Shown piece by piece: positions 43,334 to 52,903 of a stretch of DNA of 64,000 bases. Numbering within the stretch: the first letter of the stretch is position 1; every line of letters starts with the position of its first letter. The translations under genes and the position numbers were made by a program. Origin of the DNA: JAHFUA01 sp963808725 (lineage in GTDB: Bacteria; Acidobacteriota; Terriglobia; Terriglobales; Acidobacteriaceae); the NCBI GenBank assembly GCA_963808725.1, contig CAWEGO010000003.1, forward strand, positions 620,001 through 684,000, in the 5' to 3' direction. The notes beneath the pieces were generated by a model. It was not told the origin of the DNA. It made no database searches and saw nothing but the letters and a program-made list of their open reading frames with translations.

Positions 43334-44539
43334 ATGAAGCCTGTTTATATCGCTGCTTATAACCAATCCAAGTTCGGCAAGCTGATGGCCATGACTGTGC
43401 CAGAGATTGTCCGCAATGCTGTCGAGAGTGTCTGCCGCCAGATCAACGTCGCGCCCGCGGCCATCGATGTCGGCTCCATTGGCGCGGCCTGCAATTTTTC
43501 GCTCAACCACCAGGGCCTGCTTTCCGGGCTGATGGCCATGACGCCCGGCATGGAGTCGAAACCGATGGAGATGGTGGAGAACGCTTGCGCCTCGGGCGGC
43601 CAGGCTGTGCTGTCGGTCATCCAGAAGCTGCAACTGGGCTGGGGTGACACCGGCGTCGCCCTCGGCTACGAGAAGATGCGCGACGACGATGGCAAGATGG
43701 ACGGCAAACTCATCGGCGAAGTGCTTGGCTATTTCTCATTCCCCGATGAGCGCGAGGGCAAGACGTTCGTCTTTCCGCACCTGTTTGCCGAAGTCATGCG
43801 CGACTACATGAAGGCGTACGGCGTCACCGAAGAGCAATTGGCGCAGATCGCCGTCTGCGAGTACGCCAACGCCAAGTACAACCCCTGCGCCCAGATGAAC
43901 AAGGTGCAGATCACGCTCGACCAGGCCATGAAGATCGAGGGCATCAATCGGTACATCGTGGATGGCCTGCCGCTGAAGACCTACGACTGCTCGCAGATCA
44001 CCGACGGCTACGCCGCGCTCATCCTCGCCACCGAGGAAGGCTTGAAGAAGCTGGGCGTGCCCAAGGCGGAGTGCGTCGAGATCGCCGGCTTCGCACAGGC
44101 TACCGATCCGCTGCGCAAGGAAGGACGCGACGTGCTGCATCCGGCCGGCGCCTACAAGGCTATGAACAGGGCCTACGAGATGGCCGGTCTGAAACCCAAG
44201 GACGTCAACGTTGCCGAGGTCCACGACTGCTTCACCGTCATGGGCGCGCTGGGCACGGAAGTGATCGGCAAGGCCGAGCCCGGCAAAGGCGCCCAGTACT
44301 GGGTCGATGGCAAGGCGGCGGTGGATGGCGAGTGCGCCATCAACACCTCCGGCGGCCTGATTGCCAAAGGACACCCCGTCGGCGCCACCGGCGTCGCCAT
44401 GATTGGCTGGTCGGCGCAGCAACTGCTGGGCAAGGCCCCGCAGGAGCTGCAGGTCAAGAACCCGCGAGCGGCGGCCACGTTCAACATCGGCGGCCCGATC
44501 TGCGCGTCGGTGTGCACGGTGCTCAAGGCCGCGTCGTAA
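43334..44539 (+). CDS. thiolase family acetyl-CoA acyltransferase (SCP2-like)
   Basis: A 401-residue thiolase. The acylated Cys is in VENACASGGQAV (about residue 84). The His is in NTSGGLIAKGHPVGATG and AEVHDCFTVMG is present. The C-terminal active-site segment reads FNIGGPICASVCTVL, where classic thiolases have CxG, so this is the SCP2-like subgroup. As last gene of the atoE-scoA-scoB operon it would cleave acetoacetyl-CoA into two acetyl-CoA. The start at 43334 follows AGGAGAG. Confidence 0.9.
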   Translation: MKPVYIAAYNQSKFGKLMAMTVPEIVRNAVESVCRQINVAPAAIDVGSIGAACNFSLNHQGLLSGLMAMTPGMESKPMEMVENACASGGQAVLSVIQKLQLGWGDTGVALGYEKMRDDDGKMDGKLIGEVLGYFSFPDEREGKTFVFPHLFAEVMRDYMKAYGVTEEQLAQIAVCEYANAKYNPCAQMNKVQITLDQAMKIEGINRYIVDGLPLKTYDCSQITDGYAALILATEEGLKKLGVPKAECVEIAGFAQATDPLRKEGRDVLHPAGAYKAMNRAYEMAGLKPKDVNVAEVHDCFTVMGALGTEVIGKAEPGKGAQYWVDGKAAVDGECAINTSGGLIAKGHPVGATGVAMIGWSAQQLLGKAPQELQVKNPRAAATFNIGGPICASVCTVLKAAS

Positions 44540-44616
44540 CCCATTGCGGTTGGCCGTAATTCGGGGCGGGCCATGGGGCTCGCCCCAAACGTTTGCTGCC
44601 TGTAGAATTACGGCCC

Positions 44617-44994
44617 ATGCCCTACCTGCTGAAGACTGAGCCGTCGGAATACTCGTTCGCCGACCTCGAGCGCGATAAGACCACCGTCTGGGACGGCGTC
44701 ACCAATCCCGTTGCCGTCAAAAATCTCCGCGGGATGCAGAAGGGTGACGAGCTCGTCATCTACCATACCGGCGACGAAAAGCGCACGGTCGGCACTGCGT
44801 CAGTCGTTTCGGTGGATGCCGCCGATCTCAAATCCCCGCGCGTGACCATTAAGGCCGGGAAGCCGCTCGCGCCGGTGTCGCTGGCCGAGATCAAGGCCAA
44901 CAAGCTATTTGCCGACTCGCCGCTGTTGCGCCAGGGACGCCTCTCGGTCGTCCCGCTCAGCGAGGCGCAGCACCGCTTTCTAACGCGCCGCTAG
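44617..44994 (+). CDS. EVE-domain protein
   Basis: A 125-residue EVE (PUA-like) protein. It shows the family pattern: YLLKTEPSEYSFADLERDKT, WDGVTNPVAVKNLRGMQKGD and VIYHTGDEKRTVGTAS. EVE domains bind modified bases such as 5-methylcytosine in DNA or modified RNA. A TAGAAT box (44603-44608) ends 8 nt before the ATG, so its mRNA may be leaderless. It is followed by two uncharacterised genes in the same direction that may belong with it. Confidence 0.9.
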   Translation: MPYLLKTEPSEYSFADLERDKTTVWDGVTNPVAVKNLRGMQKGDELVIYHTGDEKRTVGTASVVSVDAADLKSPRVTIKAGKPLAPVSLAEIKANKLFADSPLLRQGRLSVVPLSEAQHRFLTRR

Positions 44995-45059
44995 GTTCCC
45001 GGATGCGCTAGAATCGTTTCCTCCCGGTAGGGCTTCGAGGAGATTATCGGCCCTTAGCG

Positions 45060-45800
45060 ATGCGAGCGATTCTTGTCCGAGTAGCTGTCGATCATTCGTA
45101 TGGGTGCTGGAATGCGCCTGTCGATCCTGAGTCGGGTCAGTTTGTTTACGTGCCGATTCCAGAAAAAGACGGCACGCCATTTCTTCCTGGTTTGGCATAC
45201 GGCTATGAGCGGATCATGCCCGCGCTAAGTGCGTTTTGCCAACGATTCTCACGCCATTCGGAAGACCAGCTGGGATTTCCTAAAGCACTGCAAAAGAGGC
45301 ACATGCACCTTGACCCAGACTTCGAGCACCTCACTTACGGTGACCGGGGCGACCGTCGAGGCGCGGGCATCAGTGAGATGACGGATGGTGATCTTCTTGT
45401 TTTCTATTCAGGACTTTGCCCGATTCGCCCAGTGAAGGACAAACTGATCTATGCGCTTGTTGGCCTCTATGTTGTACGAGAGGTTGTGCTGGCGCGAAAC
45501 GTACCGCACGACCTCAGAGATCAAAATGCCCATACACGAAAAAGGAACATAGGAGAGCCGGACATTGTGGTCCGGGCCAAACCCGGAGTGTCAGGCCGAC
45601 TGGAGCAATGCATACCGATCGGCGAATGGCGGGATCGCGCATATCGCGTTCGGAACGATCTACTCAAAGCCTGGGGTGGCCTTTCTGTGAGGGGCGGTTA
45701 CATTCAAAGAAGCGCAGCTCCACCGACGTTTCACGACGCGAAGCGATTCTACGACTGGTTCAGACGACAACCGGTACAGCTCGTGAATAGGAATAACTGA
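45060..45800 (+). CDS. uncharacterised protein, possibly nucleotide-modification-associated (Nmad3-like)
   Basis: A 246-residue protein that starts MRAILVRVAVDHSYGCWNAP. The layout (RVAVDxxYGxWNAPVD, then FVYVPIPEKDGTPF, then RHMHLDPDFEHLTYGDRGDRRG, then DLLVFYSGLCPI) recalls Nmad3-type proteins proposed to act in DNA-base modification systems. I cannot confirm this by search. Conserved His, Asp and Trp residues suggest an enzyme or nucleotide-binding fold. It is 65 nt after the EVE gene and 1 nt before the next gene. GC is lower than in neighbours, hinting at transfer. Confidence 0.6.
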   Translation: MRAILVRVAVDHSYGCWNAPVDPESGQFVYVPIPEKDGTPFLPGLAYGYERIMPALSAFCQRFSRHSEDQLGFPKALQKRHMHLDPDFEHLTYGDRGDRRGAGISEMTDGDLLVFYSGLCPIRPVKDKLIYALVGLYVVREVVLARNVPHDLRDQNAHTRKRNIGEPDIVVRAKPGVSGRLEQCIPIGEWRDRAYRVRNDLLKAWGGLSVRGGYIQRSAAPPTFHDAKRFYDWFRRQPVQLVNRNN

Positions 45801-45801
45801 A

Positions 45802-46440
45802 ATGCCCTCGAGAGGAGTCGTCATAGTTCATCTGCGCCGACCACGCCTATCAACACCCGACGAAATGCGTTCCGACCCGTTCTGGGAGTATGGGAGTTTT
45901 GGCCTAACGCGATGTCATTCCAAGAATTTGATGAATCCGAAGAAATCTTCAGAATTGATCGGTGTGCGTTTCGCGTTTGCCCAAGGTGGCAAATTGGGAA
46001 TGAAGCTGGTCTACCTTTCGCCCCCGATCAGGATCGCTCCGCATGGAACATTGTGCGAAGCAACTTGGCGACCCGCCAGAATGCCGTTCAAATATTCAGC
46101 GGCACCACTGCTGATTGGCCAGGATGGACAGACGCACTTTCCTCTTTTCAAGCGCTTCGTGAAAGGGACGGATCGCGGTGGTTGGCTAGGAAAATTTTCA
46201 AGCCGGTTCAGAGCGAGGAGACGGCCTGTAGAAACGGAACTTGGCGAAGAGTTAATCCGGGTGTACGAAGGAAGGCGGAGTGCTGCATCCTCATCAGCAC
46301 TCGCTCGCGGTTATGCTGATGCTCTTCCGTACCCACCGCCAAAAGTGGACCCAGATCGCTATTCGACGTATTCCAAGCTCCTTGCGGAAGCCCGTGAGCA
46401 GTGCATCCAGACGCGTAAGCCTAAACGAAGTCGTTGTTGA
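45802..46440 (+). CDS. uncharacterised protein paired with the gene upstream
   Basis: A 212-residue protein that starts MPSRGVVIVHLRRPRLST. It contains SDPFWEYGSFGLTRCHSKN, FAFAQGGKLGMKLVYLSPP, and FVKGTDRGGWLGKFSSRFRA; these look like conserved blocks of a family I cannot name. It begins one base after the previous stop, so the two are translated together. There are no membrane segments. Rather basic, which would fit nucleic-acid binding. It ends with a Lys/Arg-rich tail. Confidence 0.6.
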   Translation: MPSRGVVIVHLRRPRLSTPDEMRSDPFWEYGSFGLTRCHSKNLMNPKKSSELIGVRFAFAQGGKLGMKLVYLSPPIRIAPHGTLCEATWRPARMPFKYSAAPLLIGQDGQTHFPLFKRFVKGTDRGGWLGKFSSRFRARRRPVETELGEELIRVYEGRRSAASSSALARGYADALPYPPPKVDPDRYSTYSKLLAEAREQCIQTRKPKRSRC

Positions 46441-46559
46441 AGCGGCACAGGAAATCTTTGTGTTCAAATGAGCGGGAGGTCAGGGCCACAACTTCCCCGC
46501 CGACGCAAGCGCTGCGCGTAGCGTGAGGGAGCAGCCTGCTGGGTCTTTGCTCTCCGAGC

Positions 46560-46967
46560 CTATTTCCCGCCCCTGTGCGCCGCCTCCCAGACGGTCTTGT
46601 AGTCGTACGTGGGATAGAACTCGGTGTGGTAGGCGCCGCCCCAGGCGCCATGCTCGATGACCAGGTTTACCTCCCGCAACTTTTCGGCGGGGAAGCGCAG
46701 CGTGACCACTTGTCCGACGCCCATCATTACGTACCAGGAGACCACCTCTACGCCCGGCGGCGGGAAATTCTTGTCGAAGCCGGTCTGCTTCAGGTGGGCG
46801 TTGATCTCGTCCAGGGTTTTCGACTCGTCGTGGCGCAGGAAGATGGTCAGCAGCATGGTGCCCGTGGGGGCTCCCGGCGTCTCCGCTGGCGCTTGCGGGC
46901 GCAGCGGAAGCGGAGCCAGGCAGAAGGCGAGCAGCAGGGCGGCGGCAAGTAAGCGCTTCAGAGTCAT
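46560..46967 (-). CDS. small exported protein, unknown
   Basis: A 135-residue protein with a signal peptide (LKRLLAAALLLAFCLAPLPL). The mature part carries TMLLTIFLRHDESKTLDEIN and WYVMMGVGQVVTLRFPAEK, which resemble a small alpha/beta sandwich. Start set at 46967, where GGGAGGAG stands in front; the open frame upstream overlaps the ARG boxes and is not credible. Divergent from argR. Function is unknown. Confidence 0.6.
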   Translation of the reverse strand: MTLKRLLAAALLLAFCLAPLPLRPQAPAETPGAPTGTMLLTIFLRHDESKTLDEINAHLKQTGFDKNFPPPGVEVVSWYVMMGVGQVVTLRFPAEKLREVNLVIEHGAWGGAYHTEFYPTYDYKTVWEAAHRGGK

Positions 46968-47010
46968 CGGTCTCCTCCCAAAATTTTGATCATTTCCATC
47001 AATTTTCATG

Positions 47011-47099
47011 TTGACAGCGGCCTTCCTCAAGGTTGAATATTTATACAGCAACTTGCATAATTATGCAGTGTTATACACTTGAGTGCATAAATATTCACT
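47011..47099 (+). promoter_or_regulatory. argR-operon promoter with tandem ARG boxes
   Basis: A perfect -35 TTGACA (47011-47016) faces a -10 region at 47034-47040. Three ARG-box-like sites follow: TTGAATATTTATACAG (47033-47048), TTGCATAATTATGCAG (47053-47068, with a perfect 14-bp palindrome) and GTGCATAAATATTCACT (47083-47099). A half-site palindrome AGTGTTATACACT lies between. The first two centres are 20 nt apart. ArgR would shut its own operon in arginine excess. Confidence 0.8.
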
Positions 47100-47106
47100 G
47101 ACGCCG

Positions 47107-47550
47107 ATGTCCAAGCTGGCACGCCAGAACCGCATCCTCGACCTCGTGCTGGAAGAGCCCCTGGCCAGCCAGGACGAGTTGCGCCTGCGGCTCTCCCGGC
47201 TGGGCTTCAAGGTGACGCAGGCCACGCTCTCCCGCGACATCCACGATCTCGGCCTGGTCAAGACCCCGGAGGGCTACATGGCGCCGCCGGGCGAAGCCGC
47301 TCCGGACGCGGGCGCGCCCCGCATCAACCGCCTGCTGCGCGAGTTCGTCATCCAGATTCGCGGGGCGCAGAACCTGCTGGTGCTCAAGACCACGCCGGGC
47401 AGCGCCCAGCCGGTGGCGGCGGGCCTCGATGCCGAGGACTGGCCCGAAATTGTGGGCACGGTGGCCGGCGACGACACTATCCTGGTGATCTGCCCCGACC
47501 GTAAAACCGCCGAGAAACTGGCCACGCGGGTGCAGGAGTTGCTGGCATGA
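47107..47550 (+). CDS. argR: arginine repressor ArgR
   Basis: A 147-residue ArgR. The N-terminal winged helix reads RQNRILDLVLEEPLASQDEL with SRLGFKVTQATLSRDIHDLG. The C-terminal hexamer/arginine-binding part reads NLLVLKTTPGSAQPVAAGLD and GTVAGDDTILVICPD, with the paired Asp that bind arginine. Start taken at the ATG at 47107; a GTG at 47083 lies in the third ARG box. Its TGA overlaps the argC start. Confidence 0.95.
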   Translation: MSKLARQNRILDLVLEEPLASQDELRLRLSRLGFKVTQATLSRDIHDLGLVKTPEGYMAPPGEAAPDAGAPRINRLLREFVIQIRGAQNLLVLKTTPGSAQPVAAGLDAEDWPEIVGTVAGDDTILVICPDRKTAEKLATRVQELLA

Positions 47551-48581
47551 CGCCCGCAATCCAGACCGCCGTTGTCGGCTCGACCGGTTATGTCGGATTC
47601 GAGCTGACGCGCCTGCTCACCCGCCATCCGCGGCTGGGCAAGCCCCTGCTGCTGCGGCGTGACAAAGAGGACGGCCCGGTGAACCTGGCTGATCTCTATC
47701 CGCACATCTCCGGCAACGGCAGCTATCCGCTCGAGCCGTTTTCCTGGGAGAAGCTTGATGGGATCGATCTGCTGTTCATGTCCACGCCGCATGAGATTTC
47801 GCGCGAGTGGATTCCAGAGGCAATGCGGCGTGGCTTGCGGGTCATTGACCTGAGTGGCGCTTGGCGGCTGCACGACGCTCAGCATCGCGAAATCTACGGT
47901 TTCTCCGACGCCGAGCCGCAAGTCGCGGCCACGTTGACGGAAACCGCCGTGTACGGCCTGCCGGAGCTACATCGCGAGCAGTTGAGCGATGCGCAACTGG
48001 TGGCGAACCCCGGCTGCTATGCGACTTCAATCATCCTGGCGCTGGCCCCGCTGGTGCGCGCCGGCCTGGTCGATCGCGAACACGGCATCATCTGTGATTC
48101 GAAATCAGGCGTTTCCGGCGCGGGCCGCCAGCCTACGCAGAAGACCCACTTCGTCGAAGTGGCGGACAATCTCTCCGCCTACTCGGTCTTCGGCCATCGC
48201 CACACCGGGGAGATTCTGGAGCAGCTCGAACTCGACGCGCGCGAACTGATCTTCACGCCGCACCTGCTGCCCATTCCGCGCGGCATCCTCTCAACCATCT
48301 ACCTGCGCCTCCGCCGGCCGATGCAAACCGCAGAGGTCGAGAGCTGCTTCCGTGCGTTCTATGCCGGCGCGCCGTGGGTGCGGGTGTACCCGGCGGGCAA
48401 GCTGCCGCAGATCCAGTTCTGCGTGCACACTAACTTCTGCGATGTGGGTTTCTGCCTCAGTCCTGAAGGCGAGCGCCTGGTGATCGTCTCCTGCCTCGAC
48501 AACCTGGTGAAAGGCGCAGCCGGGCAGGCGGTACAGAACATGAACCTGATGTACGGCTGGGACGAAAGCGAGGGACTGTGA
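47547..48581 (+). CDS. argC: N-acetyl-gamma-glutamyl-phosphate reductase
   Basis: Third step of arginine synthesis, NADPH-dependent. The 344-residue protein starts with a Rossmann fold (TAVVGSTGYVGFELTRLL) and has the catalytic Cys in LVANPGCYATSIILAL. SKSGVSGAGRQPTQKTHF and HRHTGEILEQL follow. It overlaps argR by ATGA and argB by four bases. The frame is fully intact, unlike the next six genes. Confidence 0.95.
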   Translation: MTPAIQTAVVGSTGYVGFELTRLLTRHPRLGKPLLLRRDKEDGPVNLADLYPHISGNGSYPLEPFSWEKLDGIDLLFMSTPHEISREWIPEAMRRGLRVIDLSGAWRLHDAQHREIYGFSDAEPQVAATLTETAVYGLPELHREQLSDAQLVANPGCYATSIILALAPLVRAGLVDREHGIICDSKSGVSGAGRQPTQKTHFVEVADNLSAYSVFGHRHTGEILEQLELDARELIFTPHLLPIPRGILSTIYLRLRRPMQTAEVESCFRAFYAGAPWVRVYPAGKLPQIQFCVHTNFCDVGFCLSPEGERLVIVSCLDNLVKGAAGQAVQNMNLMYGWDESEGL

Positions 48582-49363
48582 GGATCGTGGTCAAGATCGG
48601 CGGCGCGGCCCTGGATGACAAGGACCTCATGCACAAATGCGCCCAGGCGGTCACGGACATGGCCCGGCGAGGGCCACAAGGTCGTGGTGGTGCACGGCGG
48701 CGGCGCGGCGCTGACCCGCGTCCTGAAGCAACTGGGCAAGACCAGCGAGTTCGTCAACGGGCTGCGCGTCACCGATTCCGAGACCCGCGACGTGGCGCTG
48801 ATGGTGCTGGCCGGTCGCATCAACAAGACTCTGGTCGCGGCCATCAACTCTCCGGCCAGCTCGCGGTGGGACTCTGCGGCGGCGATGGCGGCTCGTTTCG
48901 CGCGCGCAAGAAGCGCTCTAACGGTACCGACCTGGGCTTCGTGGGCGAAATCTGCTCGGTCGATGCGCGCTGGATCGAAGCCATCTGGCAGAACGGCGGC
49001 ATTCCGGTGTTCTCCAGCCTCGCGCTGGGCACGGATGGCGAGTACTACAACATCAATGCCGACCAGATGGCCGCGGCCTGCGCCGTGGGCTGCCACGCCG
49101 ATGCGCTGGTCTTCCTGACCGACGTTGCGGGCGTGAAGGATGCCGACGGCGCCGTGATCCGCTGGCTCGACCTGAAGACGGTGATCCAGTTGGAGCGCGC
49201 CGCGGTGATCGGTGGCGGCATGCTGCCCAAGCTCGAAGCCTGCCAGCACGCGCTGCGCTGCGGCGTGGGCCGCGTGCGCATCCTGCCGGCCACGCACGCG
49301 GAAATGCTGCCCGAGCTGTGCTTCAGCCGCAGTCGACTGGGCACGGAGGTGATGCTGGCATGA
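48578..49363 (+). CDS. argB: acetylglutamate kinase (two compensating indels)
   Basis: Phosphorylates N-acetylglutamate. The N-terminal KIGGAALDD and the C-terminal part (NINADQMAAACAVG, VAGVKDADGAV, IGGGMLPKLEACQHAL) are in the main frame. The middle, with the conserved VVVVHGGGAALTRVLKQLGK and GLRVTDSETRDVALM, is in the next frame. The frame changes near 48670 (one extra base) and back near 48850 (one missing). The ORF stays open, so a naive translation hides about 60 wrong residues. Start and stop both overlap neighbours. Probably a sequence artefact. Confidence 0.88.
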   Translation: MRIVVKIGGAALDDKDLMHKCAQAVTDMARRGPQGRGGARRRRGADPRPEATGQDQRVRQRAARHRFRDPRRGADGAGRSHQQDSGRGHQLSGQLAVGLCGGDGGSFRARKKRSNGTDLGFVGEICSVDARWIEAIWQNGGIPVFSSLALGTDGEYYNINADQMAAACAVGCHADALVFLTDVAGVKDADGAVIRWLDLKTVIQLERAAVIGGGMLPKLEACQHALRCGVGRVRILPATHAEMLPELCFSRSRLGTEVMLA

Positions 49364-50607
49364 ACCTGGCCTCCGTCATGCGCGCTGAAGCCGAGCTGCT
49401 TCTGCCCACGTACGATCGGTACAAGGTGCTGCTGCGCAAGGGCCGGGGCGTGTACGTGTACGATGACGCCGGACGCGCCTACCTCGACTTGCTGAGCCGG
49501 TATCGGCGTGAACGCGCTCGGCCATGGGCATCCGGCCATCCGCAAGGCGCTGGCCCAGCAGGCCGACAAGCTGATCCACGTCTCCAACCTTTTCTATCAC
49601 GACTACCAGGCGGAGCTGGCGAAACGGCTGACGCGCATCTCCGGCCTGGATCGCGCGTTCTTCTGCAACAGCGGCACCGAGGCCTGGGAAGCGCGCGCTG
49701 AAGTTCGCCCGCTCCTACGCGCGCACCCAGAGCAAGAATGGCGCGCATCCGGCATGGCGCTTTCTGGCTCTGGAAAATTCTTTCCACGGCCGTACCTTCG
49801 GATCGCTTTCCACCACGGCGACCGCCAAATATCGCGAGCCCTTCGAGCCGCTGGTTCCGGGCGTGCGCTTTGTGCGCGCGAACGACGTGCGGGATCTCGA
49901 GCGCAAGTTCGATCCTACGGCGTGCGCCGTGGGCATCGAGACGATCCAAGGCGAAAGCGGGATCAAGCCCATCACGCGGGAGTTCCTGCAGGCGGCGCGC
50001 GGGCTGGCGACACGTTACGGCGCGCTGCTGATCATCGACGAGATCCAGTGCGGCATGGGCCGCACCGGGCGCTGGTTCGCCTACCAGCACTACGGCATCA
50101 TGCCTGACATGGTGACGGTGGCCAAGCCGCTGGCCGGCGGCCTGCCGCTGGGGGCGATGCTGACTGACCGAGGCGGTGGCGCGCTCCATCAAGCCCGGCA
50201 TGCACGGCACAACCTTCGGCGGCGGCCCGCTGGCCTGCGCCGTGGCCATCGCCGTCATCGACGCCATCGAGCGCGAAGGGTTGCTGGCGCACGTGAGCGA
50301 GGTCGGCGAGTACTTTCGCGCGCAACTGCGCAGCTGGTGCGCGACCGCCATGCCTCCATCCGCGAAGTGCGCGGCTGCGGGCTGATGCTGGGCCGCCGAG
50401 CTCGATTCGGCCGAGCTGGCCAAGGCCGTCCATCTCGGCATGCTGAAGCGCCGCATCCTCATCAACCGAACGCACGATGCTGTGCTGCGTTTTCTGCCGC
50501 CGTTCATTCTCCAGCAGAAGCACGTGGATCACGCGATTGACACGCTGGATGCGGTCTCTGACGTCGGCGGAGAAATCGGCCAAGACCCCTGTCCCATCCC
50601 ACGCTAG
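49360..50607 (+). CDS. argD: acetylornithine aminotransferase (multiple frameshifts)
   Basis: Makes N-acetylornithine with PLP. Recovered blocks across frames are GIGVNALGHGHPAIRKALA, FFCNSGTEAWE, ENSFHGRTFGSLS, LLIIDEIQCGMGRTG, VTVAKPLAGGLPLGAML (PLP Lys), HGTTFGGGPLACAVA and HDAVLRFLPPF. Breaks are near 49497, 49692, 50169, 50333 and 50395, mostly a single extra base. All catalytic residues are present once the frame is followed. The start overlaps argB (ATGA); the true stop is the TAG at 50605-50607. Confidence 0.88.
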
Positions 50608-50616
50608 GAGCAAACC

Positions 50617-51654
50617 GTGAGCACTTCTACCATCGCGCGGCGGGCAGCTTCCACCCCGCTCATCAGCCTGGACATCAAGGCGCTGGAGAATCGCGACCTG
50701 GTGTCCATCGCCGATCTCGAACCCTCTGAGGCCGTGACCATCCTGGACTTGGCCGGCCTGGTGAAGGCGCGGCCGGCGGATTTTCGCACGGCGCTCGGCG
50801 GGCAAGCAGATGGTGATGTTCTTTGAAAAGCCGTCGTTGCGCACCCGCCTGACCTTCGAAGCCGGCATGGCCGGGCTGGGCGGGACCTCGATCTTCGTCG
50901 ACCAGACGGCGGCACGCGCTGGCGAGCGCGAAACCTTGAGCGACATGGCGCACAACCTGGAGCGCTGGGTGGATGCGATGGTGCTGCGCACCTTCGCGCA
51001 CTGCCACGGTCACCGGCATGGCCGAGCACGCGATCGATTCCGGTGATCAACGCGCTGAGCGATGTCGAGCATCCCTGCCAGGCGCTGGCCGACTATTTCA
51101 CCTTGCAGGAGAAGTTCGGCGATCTCGCGGGCTGCGCCTGGCCTACGTCGGCGACGGCAACAACGTGGCGCACTCGCTGCTGCTTGACGGCCGCGTGCCT
51201 GGGCAGCAGGATCACGGTCGCGACTGCCCGCCGGGATACGAGCCCGAGCGCCGAGATCGTTGGCCGGCGCGCTGGTCATCGCCGCACCGCACCGGCGCCA
51301 CGCATCGAGATCACCAACGATCCAGTCGAGGCGGTGAACGGCGCCGACGCCGTCTACACCGACGTGTGGGCCAGCATGGGCCAGGAGAGCGAATCGCGGA
51401 GCAGCGCCGCGTGATCTTCGCTCCCTACCAGGTGAACGAATCGCTGTTGGCCTGCGCCGCGCCGCATGCCGTGTTCATGCACTGCCTGCCGGCGCATCGC
51501 GGCGAAGAAGTACCGACGGCAGTGATGGATTCGCCGCAGTCCGTGGTCTTCGACCAGGCGGAGAACCGCATGCACGTGCAGAAAGCTATTCTGCTTATTG
51601 CTGCTGGGCGGCGGCGCACGCCGGCTTGCTCGGACGAGGAGCGCTCATGCCTGA
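50617..51654 (+). CDS. argF: ornithine carbamoyltransferase (multiple frameshifts)
   Basis: Joins ornithine and carbamoyl phosphate. The GTG start is 10 nt after argD. Blocks in changing frames are VMFFEKPSLRTRLTFEAGMA (with the carbamoyl-phosphate site, normally STRTR), SDVEHPCQALADYFTLQEKF, LRLAYVGDGNNVAHSLLL, GADAVYTDVWASMGQE and FMHCLPAHRGEE (catalytic Cys). Breaks are near 50802, 51002, 51033, 51132 and 51184 and several more up to about 51400. The C-terminus overlaps argG by 8 nt. Confidence 0.88.
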
Positions 51655-52903
51655 AAAAGTGGTGCTCGCATATTCCGGGGGTCTGGATACCTCCATCATC
51701 ATTCCGTGGCTGAAGGAAAACTACGCTTGCGAAGTGATCGCGTTTGTCGGCCGATGTCGGCCAGGGCGACGACCTCGAGGCCGTCGTCGGAAAGGCGTAC
51801 AAGACCGGCGCGTCCAAGGTGGTGGTGGAGGACTTGCGCGAGGAGTTTCTGACCGAATACGTTTTTCCCGCGCTGCAGGCGGGCGCGGTGTACGAACACA
51901 AGTATCTGCTGGGCACGTCGCTGGCGCGGCCGGTGATCGCCAAGCACCAGGTGGAATGCGCGCTGCGCGAGCGGCGCCATGCGTGGCCCACGGCTGCACC
52001 GGCAAAGGCAACGACCAGGTGCGCTTCGAGCATGGCCTTCCAGGCGCTGGCGCCGGAGCTGAAGATGATCGCGCCGTGGCGCGAGTGGAAGCTGAAGTCG
52101 CGCGAGGATTGCATCGATTACGCCGAGCAGCGCGGCATTCCGGTCGCCGCCAGCCGAGCCAAGATCCACAGCCGCGACCGCAACCTGTGGCACCTGTCGC
52201 CACGAGGGCGGCGAGCTGGAAGACGCCAACCAACGCGCCGCTGGACGAGCACCTGGCATGTGACGCGGTCGCCGCAGGAAGCGCCCGACAAGGAAGAGGA
52301 GGTGCAGATCGGCTTCGAGCAGGGCGCGCCGGTCGCGGTGAACGGCATGAAGCTGGATCCGGTGTCGCTGCTCGAATTGCTGAACGAGATCGGCGCGCGC
52401 AATGCCATCGGCCGCATGGATCTGGTGGAGAACCGCTTCGTCGGCATCAAATCGCGCGGCTGCTATGAGACTCCTGGCGGCACGCTGCTGGTCGGCGGCG
52501 CACGCGAGCTGGAAGCACTCTGCCTGGACCGCGAGGTGATGCACTTCAAGCAGCAGATCGCGCTGAAGTATGCGGAGATCGTCTACTACGGCCTGTGGTT
52601 CACGCCGCTGCGCGAGGCGCTGGACGCCTTCGTCAACCAGACGCAGCCTGAGATCACCGGCACGGTGAACGCTCAGCCTCTACAAGGGCAATGTCGCATC
52701 ACGCGGCCGGCAGTCGGAGTATTCGCTCTACCAACACCGATCTGGCCTCGTTCACCATGGGCGACAGCTATGACCAGAAAGACGCTGCCGGGTTCATCCG
52801 CATTCTGGCGCTGCCCGCGCGCTCACGCGCCCGCGCACGAACACAGCCGTCCCAGCAAACCAAAATTGAGTTTACTGGAAGGCAAGCGGAGGTGGCGAAG
52901 TGA
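51647..52903 (+). CDS. argG: argininosuccinate synthase (multiple frameshifts)
   Basis: Condenses citrulline and aspartate with ATP. Starts with the PP-loop VVLAYSGGLDTSIIIPWLKE. Later blocks are VGQGDDLEAVVGKA, YLLGTSLARPVIAK, VAHGCTGKGNDQVRFE, GMKLDPVSLLELLNEIG, DLVENRFVGIKSRGCYETPG and SFTMGDSYDQKDAAGFIRI. Breaks are near 51750, 51971-51986, 52031, 52201, 52225-52255 and 52672. Ends TGA 52901-52903, overlapping the argH GTG start by GTGA. Confidence 0.9.

Noticed and set aside
49360..52903. Programmed ribosomal frameshifting in arg genes
   Set aside because: There are far too many sites, with no common slippery sequence, and in genes that are not known to frameshift.
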